A stretch of 64,000 bases of DNA, taken from Acridotheres tristis (lineage: Eukaryota > Chordata > Aves > Passeriformes > Sturnidae). A program made the position numbers and the translations under genes. The number at the start of each line of letters is the position of its first letter. Position 1 is the first letter of the stretch. Of this stretch, positions 1-12,958 are shown one piece after another. The notes under the pieces are model-generated. The model ran no database searches. It saw only the letters and a list, made by a program, of their open reading frames with translations, and was not told where the DNA came from. The stretch is taken from the NCBI GenBank assembly GCA_037013685.1, contig CM072897.1, positions 17,530,643 through 17,594,642 on the forward strand, read 5' to 3'.

Positions 1-3000
1 AGTAGTATGCAAAGACCAATAAGCTATAAAGTTGTTGATAAATATGGTTTTTGGGGGAGACTCTGCATCAGAAGCTGCTGTCTTAGTGTTCTAGATTTGA
101 AGAGCAAATATGCAATTTTAACTATTTGCTTCTTCTAGCCAGTTTAACCCCTAGGATACTGATCCAGCCAGGGTATTTCTCTGCAGAAGCATACAGTGGG
201 TTGTGTCTTAATGTTTGAGAATCCTATTAAGGAGGAAGAGTAAGCACAGAGCTCACTCACCACTTCTTTTCTTTGTGGTTCTCTTAGCATACTTTAATAT
301 TTTATGTAAAATGACAGCTGTCTAGCAGCATGTAGAGATACTGAGGTTAGGGGATGGAGAAATATCTGCTAGGGAAGGAGGCTTTCAGTAGCTAAAAAGA
401 GATCTGATAACTAATTTGGCTCTGATATTCCCAACAAATCTTTTTTTCTCTCCAGCCTAGAGGGAAGAGAGAGGTGAGGGAGCATATGTGCTTAGGAACT
501 GTGTGGATAGCCACGAGTTTTCTAGACTAAAATTCACGGTTTGAGAAGTCTGCCACTGGCATTTCTGACTGAGATTATTTGCTGATTGTCTCTGCTCTGT
601 AAGTTTGTAGAACTACCGAAGTTCAGTGTTGGCTGTAGCATCTCAGGGATACTGTATCTGTGACACTGAACACTGCTTGAAATTAAAGCAAGACACATTT
701 TTACTTGACAGCTCTTCTATTGATAGAGTGGCAGCCAAACTTTGTCCAAGTCTGTCCTTCACTATTTCTGGTAGTGACCTGTATTAGAGCTTACATGGTT
801 AATCAGATTATTTTAAAAGAGGCACTTCAGGGTGGAGTCACCTCTGTCAGAAACATTGCTGCTTATTCCTGAGAACTGTCTAATTATTGAACTTGTTCAG
901 GCTGTGTACCTTCACATTCCCATTTTGTTATGCCAACAGCAGTGTCTCCATTTGGAGTTTTATTTCTGCTTTTTCTCAGGTTTCCTTTTTAGTTAACAGC
1001 ACTATTCCAGTTGATCAAGTTCAATAAACCTTGTCCTGTTCCTCATGTGTTTTGAAATAGTATCAAGCTTATGGACTTACTTAGAGGAGTGTGTTTATTG
1101 AGCGTGACTTTAGGCAAGTGTCCTTCAATACAATCTCTGGTTTCAGTTTGGTACCTTGTCAGACTTAGGTTGTAGTATTGCAAAGGGTGTGTTAGAATTA
1201 TTCTGCACTGAAGTCTTTTCCTTGTTATTTCAAGGAAAAGGACTAGTCTGGATTGCTGTAAAACATTACGTATTTTCTATGTCATCTCTTCAAAGAGAAA
1301 CTGGATATTAATATCTCTCCACTTAGACACAAAATTCCTGTTGAAGTTCTGTATCCTCAAGTGACCCTTGCAGGTAGAGTGGGGGTTTGTGCCAATTCTG
1401 AGTGGGAGCAGGTTTGCCCTAAACAGATACAGGGCTGTGATGGGCAGTGATATCCTTCATACTTGAGTAATTCAGTCCAGGTGATGTGGCTGACTCGGTA
1501 AACTCCTGCTTCTCTGTTGGAAAGAAGCAGCTTCTGCTTCTGCTGAAAAATGCCCTGCTGCTAAATTGGAGTTAGAAGCTGCTATGAAAGACTTGAAAAG
1601 GTTGCTGCCTGCAGATAACTGCAATTGATGGGAGAAGACTTTATTTTCCCTTAAAACCAGAACGGATGAAAAGATATTAGCTGTGAAGCTTTTGACAAGT
1701 TGGGTATAGACAGAGAGTGAGTGTATTTGAACCTGGGACAGTTCTTCAAAGGCATAGGATTTTCATATTGAACTTGCTCCTCACTAATGCTTAGGCAGCT
1801 GGTAACCTTTTAAAAGATTATTTATTTGTACACAGAACTAACTACACAATGAATGAGGCATTCTGTTCCAACCATGGATTTTTATTTTGTTTTAATGCAT
1901 CATTAGACATTCTGTAGTGAGGTTGAGACCTTTGTCTTGCAGCATATGGATGCCAGGACTGTATGAAAGCATACATATCTTGATAATATGTACTTTTTAG
2001 CTAGGATTAGATATACTTGATTTTTTAAAAAGGCACTCATGCAGCTCTTACCAAACTTAACATGCTATAGAAATTGATCAGGTTTAGTATTGTTTTATTT
2101 AGCAAACCAAAATTAAGCTAACAAAAAATTACTAAAAGAGTAGTGAGGGTTTTGATTTCTCTTATATCAAAACTGTAATTGGAAAAAGAATATCACAAAA
2201 AGGAGTGGGCAGGATCTTTTGTGTCTGGAAGACAAGACCTTTCTGATACCACAGTCTGGTTGTGTGATGTGTGAAAGGCTGTAGCCAGTACTTCAGGACT
2301 TTAAAGATGTTTCTGTCCTCCCTACAAGCTATGAAGTGCTCCTAAAATATCCCAGAAAGCCACAGTGGTGGGCTTCAAACAGAAATGCTGGCATATGTTG
2401 AGGTCTCAGTGTACAGTAAATTGTGCTCATTTGCAGTGGCTTGCTTGTGTGAGTTGATGATACAGTAACCTCAGAACTGGGATTGTTGTGGTCCTTGAAA
2501 GAGCTCTCTGTGCACTTTGGTAATTCAAGAAGATTTGTAGAAAGAATTACATTCTTTTTACTTAACAGCCTTCCTCCTGTGAGCTGTTCAGGAGGTTTTG
2601 TGTATTGATGCCTTGTTGATATCCTCAGCATGTTTTGAAAACTGCACTTGGTGGTAAGAAGGAGGTGTGATGGTGTGCTGAGCACTCTGGAATAGTGTGG
2701 TAGTGCTGCTTCTTGCAGACCAGCAGAGGCTGTGTGCCTCGGGAGGCAGCTGAAATTGAATTTGCTGCATTAGGGAGCTGGCTGGCATGTGAAAATTCTT
2801 AGTGACTTCTTGTTGATCTGGACTATTTCCCAGTCTGGTTTAGCTGCACGAGCAGTTGTCCTGGCACAGCACTGAATGGGAGCTGCTGGGTCCAGGCAGG
2901 GTGGCACTGGGCACTGACCTCTCGTGGCCACAGTGCCTGGGGTGGCCTCTGGGCCTCCGCCCTGCCTGGTTGTTACACTGACAGCTGCACCACACTTAAC

Positions 3001-6000
3001 TGCCAGGAGTTTGTTTACTTGAAAAATCTCACTCCTTCCTGGAGACTGCAAGATGCAGAAATGGGGACAGTTCTCTAAATAGTATTATTAGGAAAGAAAA
3101 AGAGGAGGTTAAATTTCTTAATAGGAACAAATGTTTATAGAAGTTGATTAACAGAAATGGCTACTATTTAGTTATGCCTCAGTGTAGACTACTGTTCAGT
3201 ACTGTCAGGTTGTTTGCCTTTTTGAGGTTTTGAAAGGTTGTAAATGCCTGAGTTCCTGGCTGGAGTATTAGGTTGTTTTTTTTTTTTCCTCTAAATGGTA
3301 ATATTCCCTTTTTAAGAGGCATGACAGTTGATGATTTAGTATGTGTTCTACTGTGTGTCTTCAGTTACAAGCTATGTAGGAGAAGCAAAAATGACCCTTC
3401 ACTGGCTCCTGGGAGACAACTGGAAAATTGAATGACTGATTATATTGAGAAGATGCTGTTTAGCATTTATATCTTCAGTCAGTCTGCATGTATGCTGTAC
3501 ACTTGAAGCTAATATGATCACAACAGTTCTCAGTTGATCTCTGGTGGAATCAAGCATACCAGTTATTGCATGTCTTACTGATGTCTTGCATCCAGCTGTA
3601 ATCTCTAAGCGTGGTATGACAATAATGACCTTACATGTGGGGATCTTTTCCTTTATCCCTCGCTTACAAGACATCTTGGTGTACTAAGTGCTGTAGAGCA
3701 GCTAATACATGATTTCTGAAGATTTATTATGAACTGTATTCTCCTTTCTCTCAGACCTCGTAATCTTTTGCCCCCTTGGAGCAGAAGAATTCAATGCAGT
3801 TGGAGATCTTGCAGTGTATTCAGGAAGGCAGGAACATAAGCTCTGTTAGAACTTGTATAGTGGCACTAGAAAAAAATCAAAGCGTTCCTGAGCAGTGGTA
3901 TTCAAGATACCACAGGCTTCCTTGAATTTTTGAAGTAGGAAATAACTGTGGTAAGAGTTGTGGTATTTAACTTATTAATGGTAAACACTGGTTAAACTCC
4001 ATGGTACTGAAATTTTGCATGTGGGGGACAAAGTTCTGTCCAAATGGCTCCCATCTGAAGGACTGTGGCTGAGCAGCATCAGGGCAGCTGTGTACATGTT
4101 AGTGAGAGGGGAGAGCTGGGAGCCTGCTGAGTGGTGGCTGGAATTCTCTCAGGTGTAAGGAGCAGCAGGACCTCTCTTGGCCATGGGTGAGAATGAAAAA
4201 TTCTTCTACCTGCAGGTGTGTCTGAAGTACAGCAAGTCTGCAAAGGGAGAAGGTGGAAAAGAGGGGAGATAGGACACAGAAGGGGATGCTGAGTGATTTG
4301 AACACACTTGAAAGATGTAAATTCCTGAAGTTAGAGGAAGGAGGAGAAGCCTGGATCTTTTGGGTGACAACAGAGGTGATATCAGACTTTGCATACTGTG
4401 GAGTAACTGTGTGAGTGAGAAAGGTGAGAGCAGGTCTGCAAGGAGGCTTTCTGGAGTTAAGTTGATGAGAGAGGGATATGTCATGACTTAGTTATAACCA
4501 GTTCTGTTCTAGCCATAATAGAAGCCATTTCTTGTTACTCTGGCTTTTGTGACACTTGTGTTAATGATAACTGGCCTGTATAGTTGCAGAAATAGATAAT
4601 TAATAACTCTTGATTATTAGAATGAGTTGATAATTTGTTTCAAGTAAGCAGACTTCCTGCAGGAATTTGGACACATCAGATTCTGTACTGGTAGTAAAAA
4701 GAGTATTGCAGAATCAGATTTGCAAAATACCTTTCTCCTGAGCCCACGTGTGTAGCTGCTCTCAATAAAGCACTGCCATTAGTGCATGTGTAAGGTGTGC
4801 ATTAAAGAGACCCCCCAGTGTCTGAGGGCTCCCAAAAACCATCCTGACACTTGGCCAGCTGAGGGTACAAGCACACAGTGGGTTTTGTGTGTGAGGAGCA
4901 GGATTGATCCTGCTGCTCTGAGGTGCTGTAATGAAAACCTGGACATAGTCTCAGGTCTACAGCCATGTTCCCAATAAACAGGTCAGTCTGTAGCAGAGCT
5001 GTGTGCTTTGCTCAGTTTGGGGTGTGGAGGATGTTGAACTTTATTTGTTGCTGTTAATATTGGCACAGCAATATTCCTTAGCTCCATTAGGTTGGCTCTC
5101 CACCGTAGTGCACATTTTCAGAGGCTACACAGCCGACTTGCTATGCTGTTAATGCAGTCCCATAGTGTTGAGTTGTGTTTTAGCAGCAGTTCAGTAACAC
5201 GTAGTGGATTTTTACTTTGGGTCTGGACAAAAGTGTTAAGAGTGTTTGTTTTGGTTTTTTTTTTTCTTTGAATTTCCTGGAATGGAGAGATTACATGCTG
5301 CATTATGATGATGTGGAGAGTAAAATGCTGCTTCACAGTGGAGAACAGTAATTGTTTTATTGGAAGAGTGCATTTTTTTCTTTTATGCTCCAAACTCATG
5401 TTTTAATTCTGTGTTGTTTTGCTGCACAAGTAGCCTCCTGCCTTTTGCTTGGTATGGAGAGAGAATGAGGTGGTGGCAGCTGATAAGAGAGTCTGATAAA
5501 CCTGTTTTTCCCAGGGTTATGTGCAATTTCTGTTATGGGAATTGGCAGTTGGGACATTTTACATAGATTAGGTAATTTGAAGAGCAACTGGCCATAAAAA
5601 CTTGACCAGGAGAAATGTAAGAATTATAATGCCACATTTGCATTTGTGTTTGTGACTCGTTTGAAGTGATGTTCTGTGCCTTTGCTGCTTTGGTTGTAGA
5701 TGTTTTGGCTTCTTATCAGGTAGTGATGTTTTGAGCAGTGAGACATATGTGTGCCTGGACAGAGAGATATGGAAGCAAAACACTAAAATATCTTAGATTA
5801 TGCCACAAACTTTGAAGTCATTGACCTCTTGTATGTGCCAATACAAGTTGCTGAAATTTTCAGATTTTTTTTCCTCAAAATATTTTCTGTGTTGGGTGTA
5901 TAAAAATTTTTAATTCTTTCTAGAGAATTCTATGGGCTTGGGTTGAACTAATGAATTAGTGCAGGTGAAGGTACAGATTACAAACTGCTTGGATTTTGGA

Positions 6001-9000
6001 ATGATTTGTACACAAGCGAATTGCCATTGAAATACTGTCCCTGTTGATACTTCCTTAGTTCTGTGGTGGCTGTCAGTGAAGATTGGCACTTAGAGATGCT
6101 GCTGAATAATCTGTATGTTACAAGAAGTGTTCCATGGTGTAAGCTTTCAGCTGATGTGGAGCCGTGCTGTGGTCCCTGTGCACTCTGCAGAAGGCAGCTG
6201 GAGAAGGTTCGGTGTCAGAGCACCACACTGTGCCTGTGACACCTGAGGTGACAGCAGGGCAGGGGCTGTCCTCTCACAAGGGCCTCGTGAAGACAAAAGG
6301 GATCTCCAGAACCATTCTGTATTCTCACAACAAACATTTCCTCCTGAGTACTTTGTGGTAGCCTTCTGCAATTGGTAGGACTTGTTTGTACAGAGAACTG
6401 TGTTTTTGTTTGTGGTTGCAGAGTGAATTTTACTGGCATCTATAGAATTGTGATTTGTTATGGTCTTTCTGCTCCACGAGGCACATACCTTTGACCCTCC
6501 CTTCTCTAGCATGGCTGTGTTTAATGACATGAACAATTCTAAAACAAGGTACTCTGCTACACTTGCCTCCTTCCCTGGAGTGTGTGGGAGAGGCCAGCTG
6601 TGACCCTGTTACTGTGTTGATTTAATGTGCTCCTGAAGGTATTGGCCTCTGCAGCACTGAGTGTATTAGCAGAGCTGCCACAGAACACGATTAGGGGATT
6701 CTTTCACCTTCCTCCCATAAAGGTTCAAGGTGATTAAGCTCTTACGATCCTAGGGATCCTACCAAAGGATGATACTTCACCTGGGATTGTCACGTATAGG
6801 CTGTAGCTGTCAATACAGCCATGAAATTTGAGAGTAGAATTGCAGCAATGTTGTGTGTTGTGGAGAGATGTGTATTTCAGACAGCTGAGCTCCGTGCCTT
6901 ACCAAGGCAGGACTTTTGTTACAAGTGTTCTCGCTGAACTGAGCCTGGCAGGCTTCAGGGAGGGTGCAAGGCAAGGAAAGCTACATAGACTTGCCTTTGG
7001 GCACATTAGTAGCATGTTATATACCATTTTAAAATTCAAGAGGAAAAGCAAGTTAAAGCAAGTTCCTCTTGTTTGGTAGTGATGTTTAAAATTGACTTTG
7101 CTTCCTTGCTACCACAAATACTACATTTCATTTTAAACTCTCTATCACAAACACTTTTCTTATCTTTTAGAGCTCTGGATCACTGGCATGTTAGATTCTT
7201 TAAGAAATGACAAATTTTTCATACCTAAAAGTGCAAATGTTAGAGTATTGTAATGTTCAATAACTTGATCTATAGAATACAGCAAATGGTGGGGTCTGAA
7301 TGTTTGAAAATAAAATTTTCGGGGGGTTAACTGCAGGTTTCTGGGAAATAGTTTGATTTGGAGTGCTTTCAATGAAAGTGATCCTTCATGCTTTCTTTTT
7401 TCTTAATTATTCTAAAGGATTGGTTGAGAGGGCAGATGACAATCTGCTGGCTTTTAAAGATTCTTAAGCCTGGATTTCACTGGCACTTGAGCTGCTAGTG
7501 GTGGAAAATGCTTACTGCTTCTTAAGCTGCCTTTGGAAAATTTGGCCTCTAATAGTGGGAAACAATCTGTCAGTTGTGTAATCACAACTAATGCTGTTTT
7601 AAGTAGCTGTAAGTACTAGTGTTTTATGGTCACCAAGCTAAACTTTAGCTTTAAGAATATCTTTCTAAATCCTGATATTTTTGTTAATATTAACTCTGTG
7701 GGATTTTTCCTCTAAAGGCAATTTGATACAGGTGGAAAAATAAGTGGTGAATGATTGACTAACAATTGCAAATAATGCGTACTGAAGTGTAGCTAATTGT
7801 TGTTTATTCTTCAGCATTTATTGAATGTTCATGTAGAATATATATATGACCCTTAATAAAGATCCGATTCTGCTGTCTAATTAAATGGACAGAGTTGGAA
7901 AGCCATCTGTGATTTGAAATCAATTACTTGGCATGTGTTTATAGCTGCAAATATATTCACCTTGAGAAGATTGCATTAGGCCTCTGAGATGTCTTGTTCC
8001 ATTAGGATTTACTTCATTACCAAGATTTGGGTGAGCAAGAATGTCTCTTTCCAGCCTTTTCAGAGCATCTAAGCTGGTTAAAAGACCTGCGAGTTTGGTG
8101 ATCTGCTTTTTGTAAGTAAAGGGGGTGAAGAAAAATTTGAGGGCTGAGAAAATGAATATTAGGACTGTTAGGAAAATTAGCTAAGTTCTGGTTGTATCTG
8201 GTATAAAAAGAATAGAATTAGGTTCTGTCTATGGTGGGATTTTGTGAAAACTAACAAACAGAAAAGAAATAAAACTGGTTGAAATTTGTTCAGACAGTAT
8301 GCTAAGGATTTTTAAAAGAAACCACCCCCACACTTTTTCCATCTAGTATGATCAGGAAATTAAAGAAAATTAAGAACTGTCACCACATCATTGTGATTCT
8401 AAATCATAATGCAGTAGCCATGTGTTTAAATGTGTTTTCCTACCATTTAGCTGTGATAAAATGGCTCAGTTGTGTACAAGGAGAGATGATTGCTCTTTTG
8501 CCTTGTAGCAAACTGCAGGTACAGGTTATTCTAATGTTAAGAATGAGGGCAAGATGTGTTATTTTGATTTAGGAGCATCACAGTTCTAACACCATTGTAG
8601 TAATTTAGAAACGTCTCGTTTAAAAGTCTCTTACTAATGTCAGAATTGTGTCAGTGTAGCTTTAGGAAGCAGGATAAAGATTATATAACATTGCAAGGAA
8701 ACGGCCTTATTGTTAAGGATGAGAAAGCTTAGCTAGGATATACTTAGATGACAGATCCTGCCCAGGAAAAGCTGTCTTAACGTGTGTGTTCCTGGAATCT
8801 TCTGTCACATTTTGCTGCTTTTTTTTTTTCCCCCTTTGGTTAGCAAAATATTTCAATGTAAGTAGAGCTCTTACAGAGGATGTAATGGAATGACTGAGCA
8901 GTGAGATCCCGTGTGTATTCTTCTAACACGGTGGTTTTCCTAAATGATTGTGATCAGTTTGGAAATTGTTCCCATGACAGGAGTGCAGGGCTTTATTCCC

Positions 9001-10727
9001 TTTGTATTTTGTGTGTTTATTAGCAGGCTAAATTCTTTTGCTGCATTCTGTGACAGAAGCATTTGCATTGACAAAGCTCCCAGTCTGTCCTGTGCTGATA
9101 CAAAGAGTCCCTAGAAGTGATGATGCTGTGAATTGTGATTGTATCTGTGCTGCTGTAAACATGCTGCCTGTGATGTCAGCGCTGGCCCCACGGCCTCCTC
9201 TGGCCAGGGGTGCTGCCTTTGCTGGTGGAGAGCAGCAGAAAAGCAGCAGTTACATAAAACCTCTCCATTACTGAGTGTGGTGAGAGCTGTGCAGCTGAGA
9301 GACATCACAGGGACAAAATCACTGCATGGCAGCTCTCTGCTGAAGGGCCCACAGTCATGGGGCTTTTCAGCCACTGACAATTAATAGTAAAATAACTGCT
9401 ATTTTGGGACTCCTCTCATTAAACGTTGTCTTTGAGAAGCCTGTGTTCCCTACACGACACAACAGCTCGAATCCACCTCTTATCTCTATAGCATGCAGAT
9501 ACAGAAAAACTGCCTTAATTCTCCCAGCAGAATTAGCTCATGTGAAGTTCAGTTGTTTGACCTAACAAGCCACAAGCTTAGCTGTAAGTTGCCTGCTGTG
9601 GTTATTACAAACCCATGAGCCTTTTTATATCTCAGGTTAGGAACGTTTGAAGTTCATGTGTGAATTCTGTATTTCAAAATATAGTGACTCACATCCGCGT
9701 GGAAATCAGCTGTTCCAAAAATATGGATTACTTACAGATCTAAAGAAACTTAATGCCATTTATGTTCTTACATTAAATGAAAGTAATTATTGGTGAGTGT
9801 GAAGAATTAAAAAATGTCACAACAAAATGGAAGTTTGATTGAATTTGTATTTTACTATTAAGCATCTGCTGTGATAAAGTTGGAATGTGCAATAAAACAG
9901 TCATATTCCAGAAATCTAAAACTTGAAGTATTGTCTGATATAGCTGAGTAAATATGCTTGCAGTGTTAAAGAAGAGCCTTTCTGAGAAGTGCATTTTTCC
10001 CATTCGTGTTTCAAAAGCTCGATCAGACTAAAAGTCTGAATAGTTAATAGTTTTTAGGACATAATCATTCATGTGTGCTATACCCTAATAATCCAGGCAG
10101 TCCTTGCAGGTTTTCTCACCTACAGGAGGGAGCACAAAATGGAATGAGTGTAAACCACGAGTGAGGACTGTCACTCAGAGCAGGAGGCAGCAGCACATTC
10201 AAGTAGCCACTGCAGTGTATTTAAACTCACAGTGGGATTGCTTGGTCACAGCTCTGCACTGTCAGTGCTGTCCCTGGCTGGTGACAGACATGCTGCAGGT
10301 ATTTTGGAGATCATTATATAGGCCCCCAGACTGGAATAAATACTGGTTGCAATAAGGAATGTCCTACCTTGGTGTTGTTCCTTAAATTCTTCAGGTGGGG
10401 AAAGGAGAAACAAAATTGTCAGAGAAAAGGAATATAGACAGGGAAGAGTTGAGTTCCACTCTCCAAGCAGTCGTCAGATTCCAGATACGATTTAGAAGAG
10501 AGGACTAGCAGGTGTTTGTCTTCTGTAAATCTTTGCAATTAATAGGCTTATATAGGTCTGGACTAACAATACTTTAAAAATGCTTGATTTTAAAAAAAGC
10601 CAAAAATACCTGTTAGCAGAATGGTGCATGTGTGCACAGAACAAATGTGACTGTATCTGGAGAATATTTTTATTCTGTTGAGTTAGAGGATTTTAAGAAA
10701 CAGATGGCTTGGTGAATCCTGGAACAG

Positions 10728-10921
10728 ATTTTGCTTGCTCTTTGTAATTCTTGATGGGAATGCTGGTGTAACCTAAAGCCATGGTAGTAATGTTTACCCT
10801 ACTGCCTTTCTCTGAACTTCATGAGCTGGACTGAGAAGTTTGGCTCTCAAGCACAGCTGGGTCAAACCAGTGTTCAGGCAGTGGGGCCACAGTTAGCAGA
10901 GATTGCCTCGTGCTGCTGCCC
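10728..10921 (+). repeat. Inverted repeat, left arm (194 bp)
   Basis: Read forward, this arm matches the reverse complement of 11334-11527 without gaps at about 184 of 194 positions by my count. Only one of the mismatches lies in the inner ~130 bp. Outer end starts ATTTTGCT; inner end is GTGCTGCTGCCC. Similarity stops abruptly at both ends. I do not recognise the unit as a named transposon. Confidence 0.9.
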
Positions 10922-11333
10922 CACAAAGCAGAGACCTTGGAATATCTATTCTTCATTAACTAAGGCCTAGTAACTCAAATATCTATCAAGAGAGTCCAGT
11001 GCTCAGCTTGCCAAGATTTATGGCTAAGGCAGGCTTACAGATGTGGTTTAATCCCCTTCTTCCTTCACACAACACAGAACCTGAGTGTATTTCTCCTCAG
11101 TTTCACTTACCACATTAACCACTATCTCTGTGGGAGAAACAAAGCTGAATTTCCTGTTGCTACTGGGTTTCTAAACTGTTATTTTTAGGAGCTGAACTTC
11201 ATTAAAGGTATTTCAGGTTTTGTACTGATAACATCTCATTTTTAATAACACACAACCTACTTGTGAAGTCTTCCACACTGGTGCAACCCTCTCGGCTCAA
11301 GCCTCTCCCACCGTACACAGACCTGGATGTGCA

Positions 11334-11527
11334 GGGCAGCAGCACGAGGCAATCTCTGCTAACTGTGGCCCCACTGCCTGAACACTGGTTTGACCCAGCT
11401 GTGCTTGAGAGCCAAACTTCTCAGCCCAGCTCATGAAGTTCAGAGAAAGGCAGTAGGGTAAACACTGTGACCATGGCTTTAGGTTACACCAACATTCCCA
11501 TCAAGAAATATGAAGAGCCAGCAAAAT
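11334..11527 (-). repeat. Inverted repeat, right arm (194 bp)
   Basis: Reverse-complement partner of 10728-10921, separated by a 412-bp spacer (10922-11333) that is not itself repetitive. In the UBE2Q2 pre-mRNA the arms could pair into a long, almost unbroken stem. No convincing target-site duplication flanks the outer ends. Confidence 0.9.
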
Positions 11528-12853
11528 ATAGTGTAGTGTGTATAGCGTGCTTTGAAGTGAAGATGGAAGATGTGAACAGTTTGTCTTTTCATAAAGATAC
11601 TGGGAATATCATGTATTCCTTTGAGGAGTTTTTAGCTGTGATTTAGAAAAAATTGTACATAAACTTGAGAGGATTGAACTTGTTAAAAATAAGTTTATGC
11701 AAAGGCTTCAGTTTGCAGATAGGAATTTTAGACATCTGTATCCAGAACTTCTCTGGAGTATGGTGTCAGTCTGTTTGGCCAAAGCAGGTGTCCTTTAGTC
11801 TTGTGTCTTTGTTTATGGGGTTCAGCACTTCAGATAGAAGGTCACTTAGGAAATATACTTTATTCAAAGCCAGTTCTGACATGCTTGTATTTTTCTCCAG
11901 TTTTCAAATCTTGCCTGTTAACTGCTGAAGAATGAAGTATAATTTATTGTCTCTGGAATGAGAAAGATGGATTTTTCTTCCCCTTTTCAACTGCAGTGAG
12001 GGAAGTGAATTAAAATTCCCTCATTATTTTGTAAGACCTGGGGATACAAAGATAATATCTGGGTGATAAAACCGAGGTTCAGCAATTTGTCCTCAGCTAC
12101 TAAAATTTAATTGCAAGGATAAGAAGTGGAGAATGCCTTAAATAACTAAACCAAAACAAGTAAAATCCACAGGCATCAAGGATATAAAGGCACACTAACT
12201 GTTGAGTTGGAAGCTTCGTGGTATCTTCCATCCTCACCGTGTGACCAAACCTGTGTGAGGAGAAAACTGGAATTGGAGAAGAGATTTTGTCACAGTGATG
12301 TGCCAGTGAAACTGTCCTGCAGGGCTGGACACTGGAGCTGCACTGCTTTCATCTGTGGGTTGGTGCTGGTAGAGTTTCAGTAATCCTGTTTGAGGAGGAA
12401 ATCTAAACACTCCAGGTTTTATTGCTTTCACATCTTTTCTTTGCAGGAAGCTGTGTTTGTCTGAAAAATCAGCATCACTTTTATTCTTTGACATGTACTA
12501 CTTGTGATTCCATTTTTTGCTGATTATCACCCATATGGCATTTTTAAATTTCTCCCTCCTGCTCCATCTACCCCCAAGGTTTTAAACATTTCAGCACTGT
12601 CTCTTATGTATATCCATCATCTGAAAAAGACAAAAATAGGTTGAAATACTAGAAGAACCAGTTGGCTGGATTCATTTTCCTTTGCATTGCCTAAAAATGT
12701 GATGTTAAAAACTGTGTTACCTGACATAGAGTAAGATAAAAGGTGATATTAATATTGTGTTCTGAAATTTTGGGAGTAAACGATTTTTAAAAGCTTTGCG
12801 ATTTTTTTTTTGTTTATTTTTTGGATTTTGTGTTGTTTGTGTTTTTTAAACAG

Positions 12854-12958
12854 GAATCTTACCCCTCTTCATCACCAATATGGTTTGTAGAATCAGATGA
12901 CCCAAACCTGACTTCAGTCTTAGAGCGTTTAGAAGATATAAAGAAGAGCAATACTCTG
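12854..12958 (+). CDS. UBE2Q2: UBE2Q2 coding exon 2
   Basis: 105 nt, 35 whole codons (phase 0 at both ends), from [10 protein letters not shown] to KKSNTL. It follows ...TTTAAACAG and is followed by GTGAGT. The segment is the conserved end of the N-terminal RWD-like region of the UBE2Q family, residues 61-95. A frame running upstream of 12854 is intronic read-through and was not used. Confidence 0.97.

Larger units (their letters stand above)
1..12853 (+). other. UBE2Q2: UBE2Q2 intron 1 (3' part)
   Basis: The exon coding the first ~60 residues is not found here, so the window opens inside intron 1. There is no CpG-rich promoter-like segment and no frame resembling the UBE2Q N-terminus. The clearest structure is the pair of inverted arms at 10728-10921 and 11334-11527. 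A 9-bp stem with a 17-nt loop (7037-7071) is minor. Otherwise I see only AT-rich unique-looking DNA. Confidence 0.85.

Noticed and set aside
4720..4980. Possible solo LTR (CACGTG, an AATAAA and later short TG/CA motifs)
   Set aside because: No clear TG...CA ends, target-site duplication, primer-binding site or polypurine tract could be identified.
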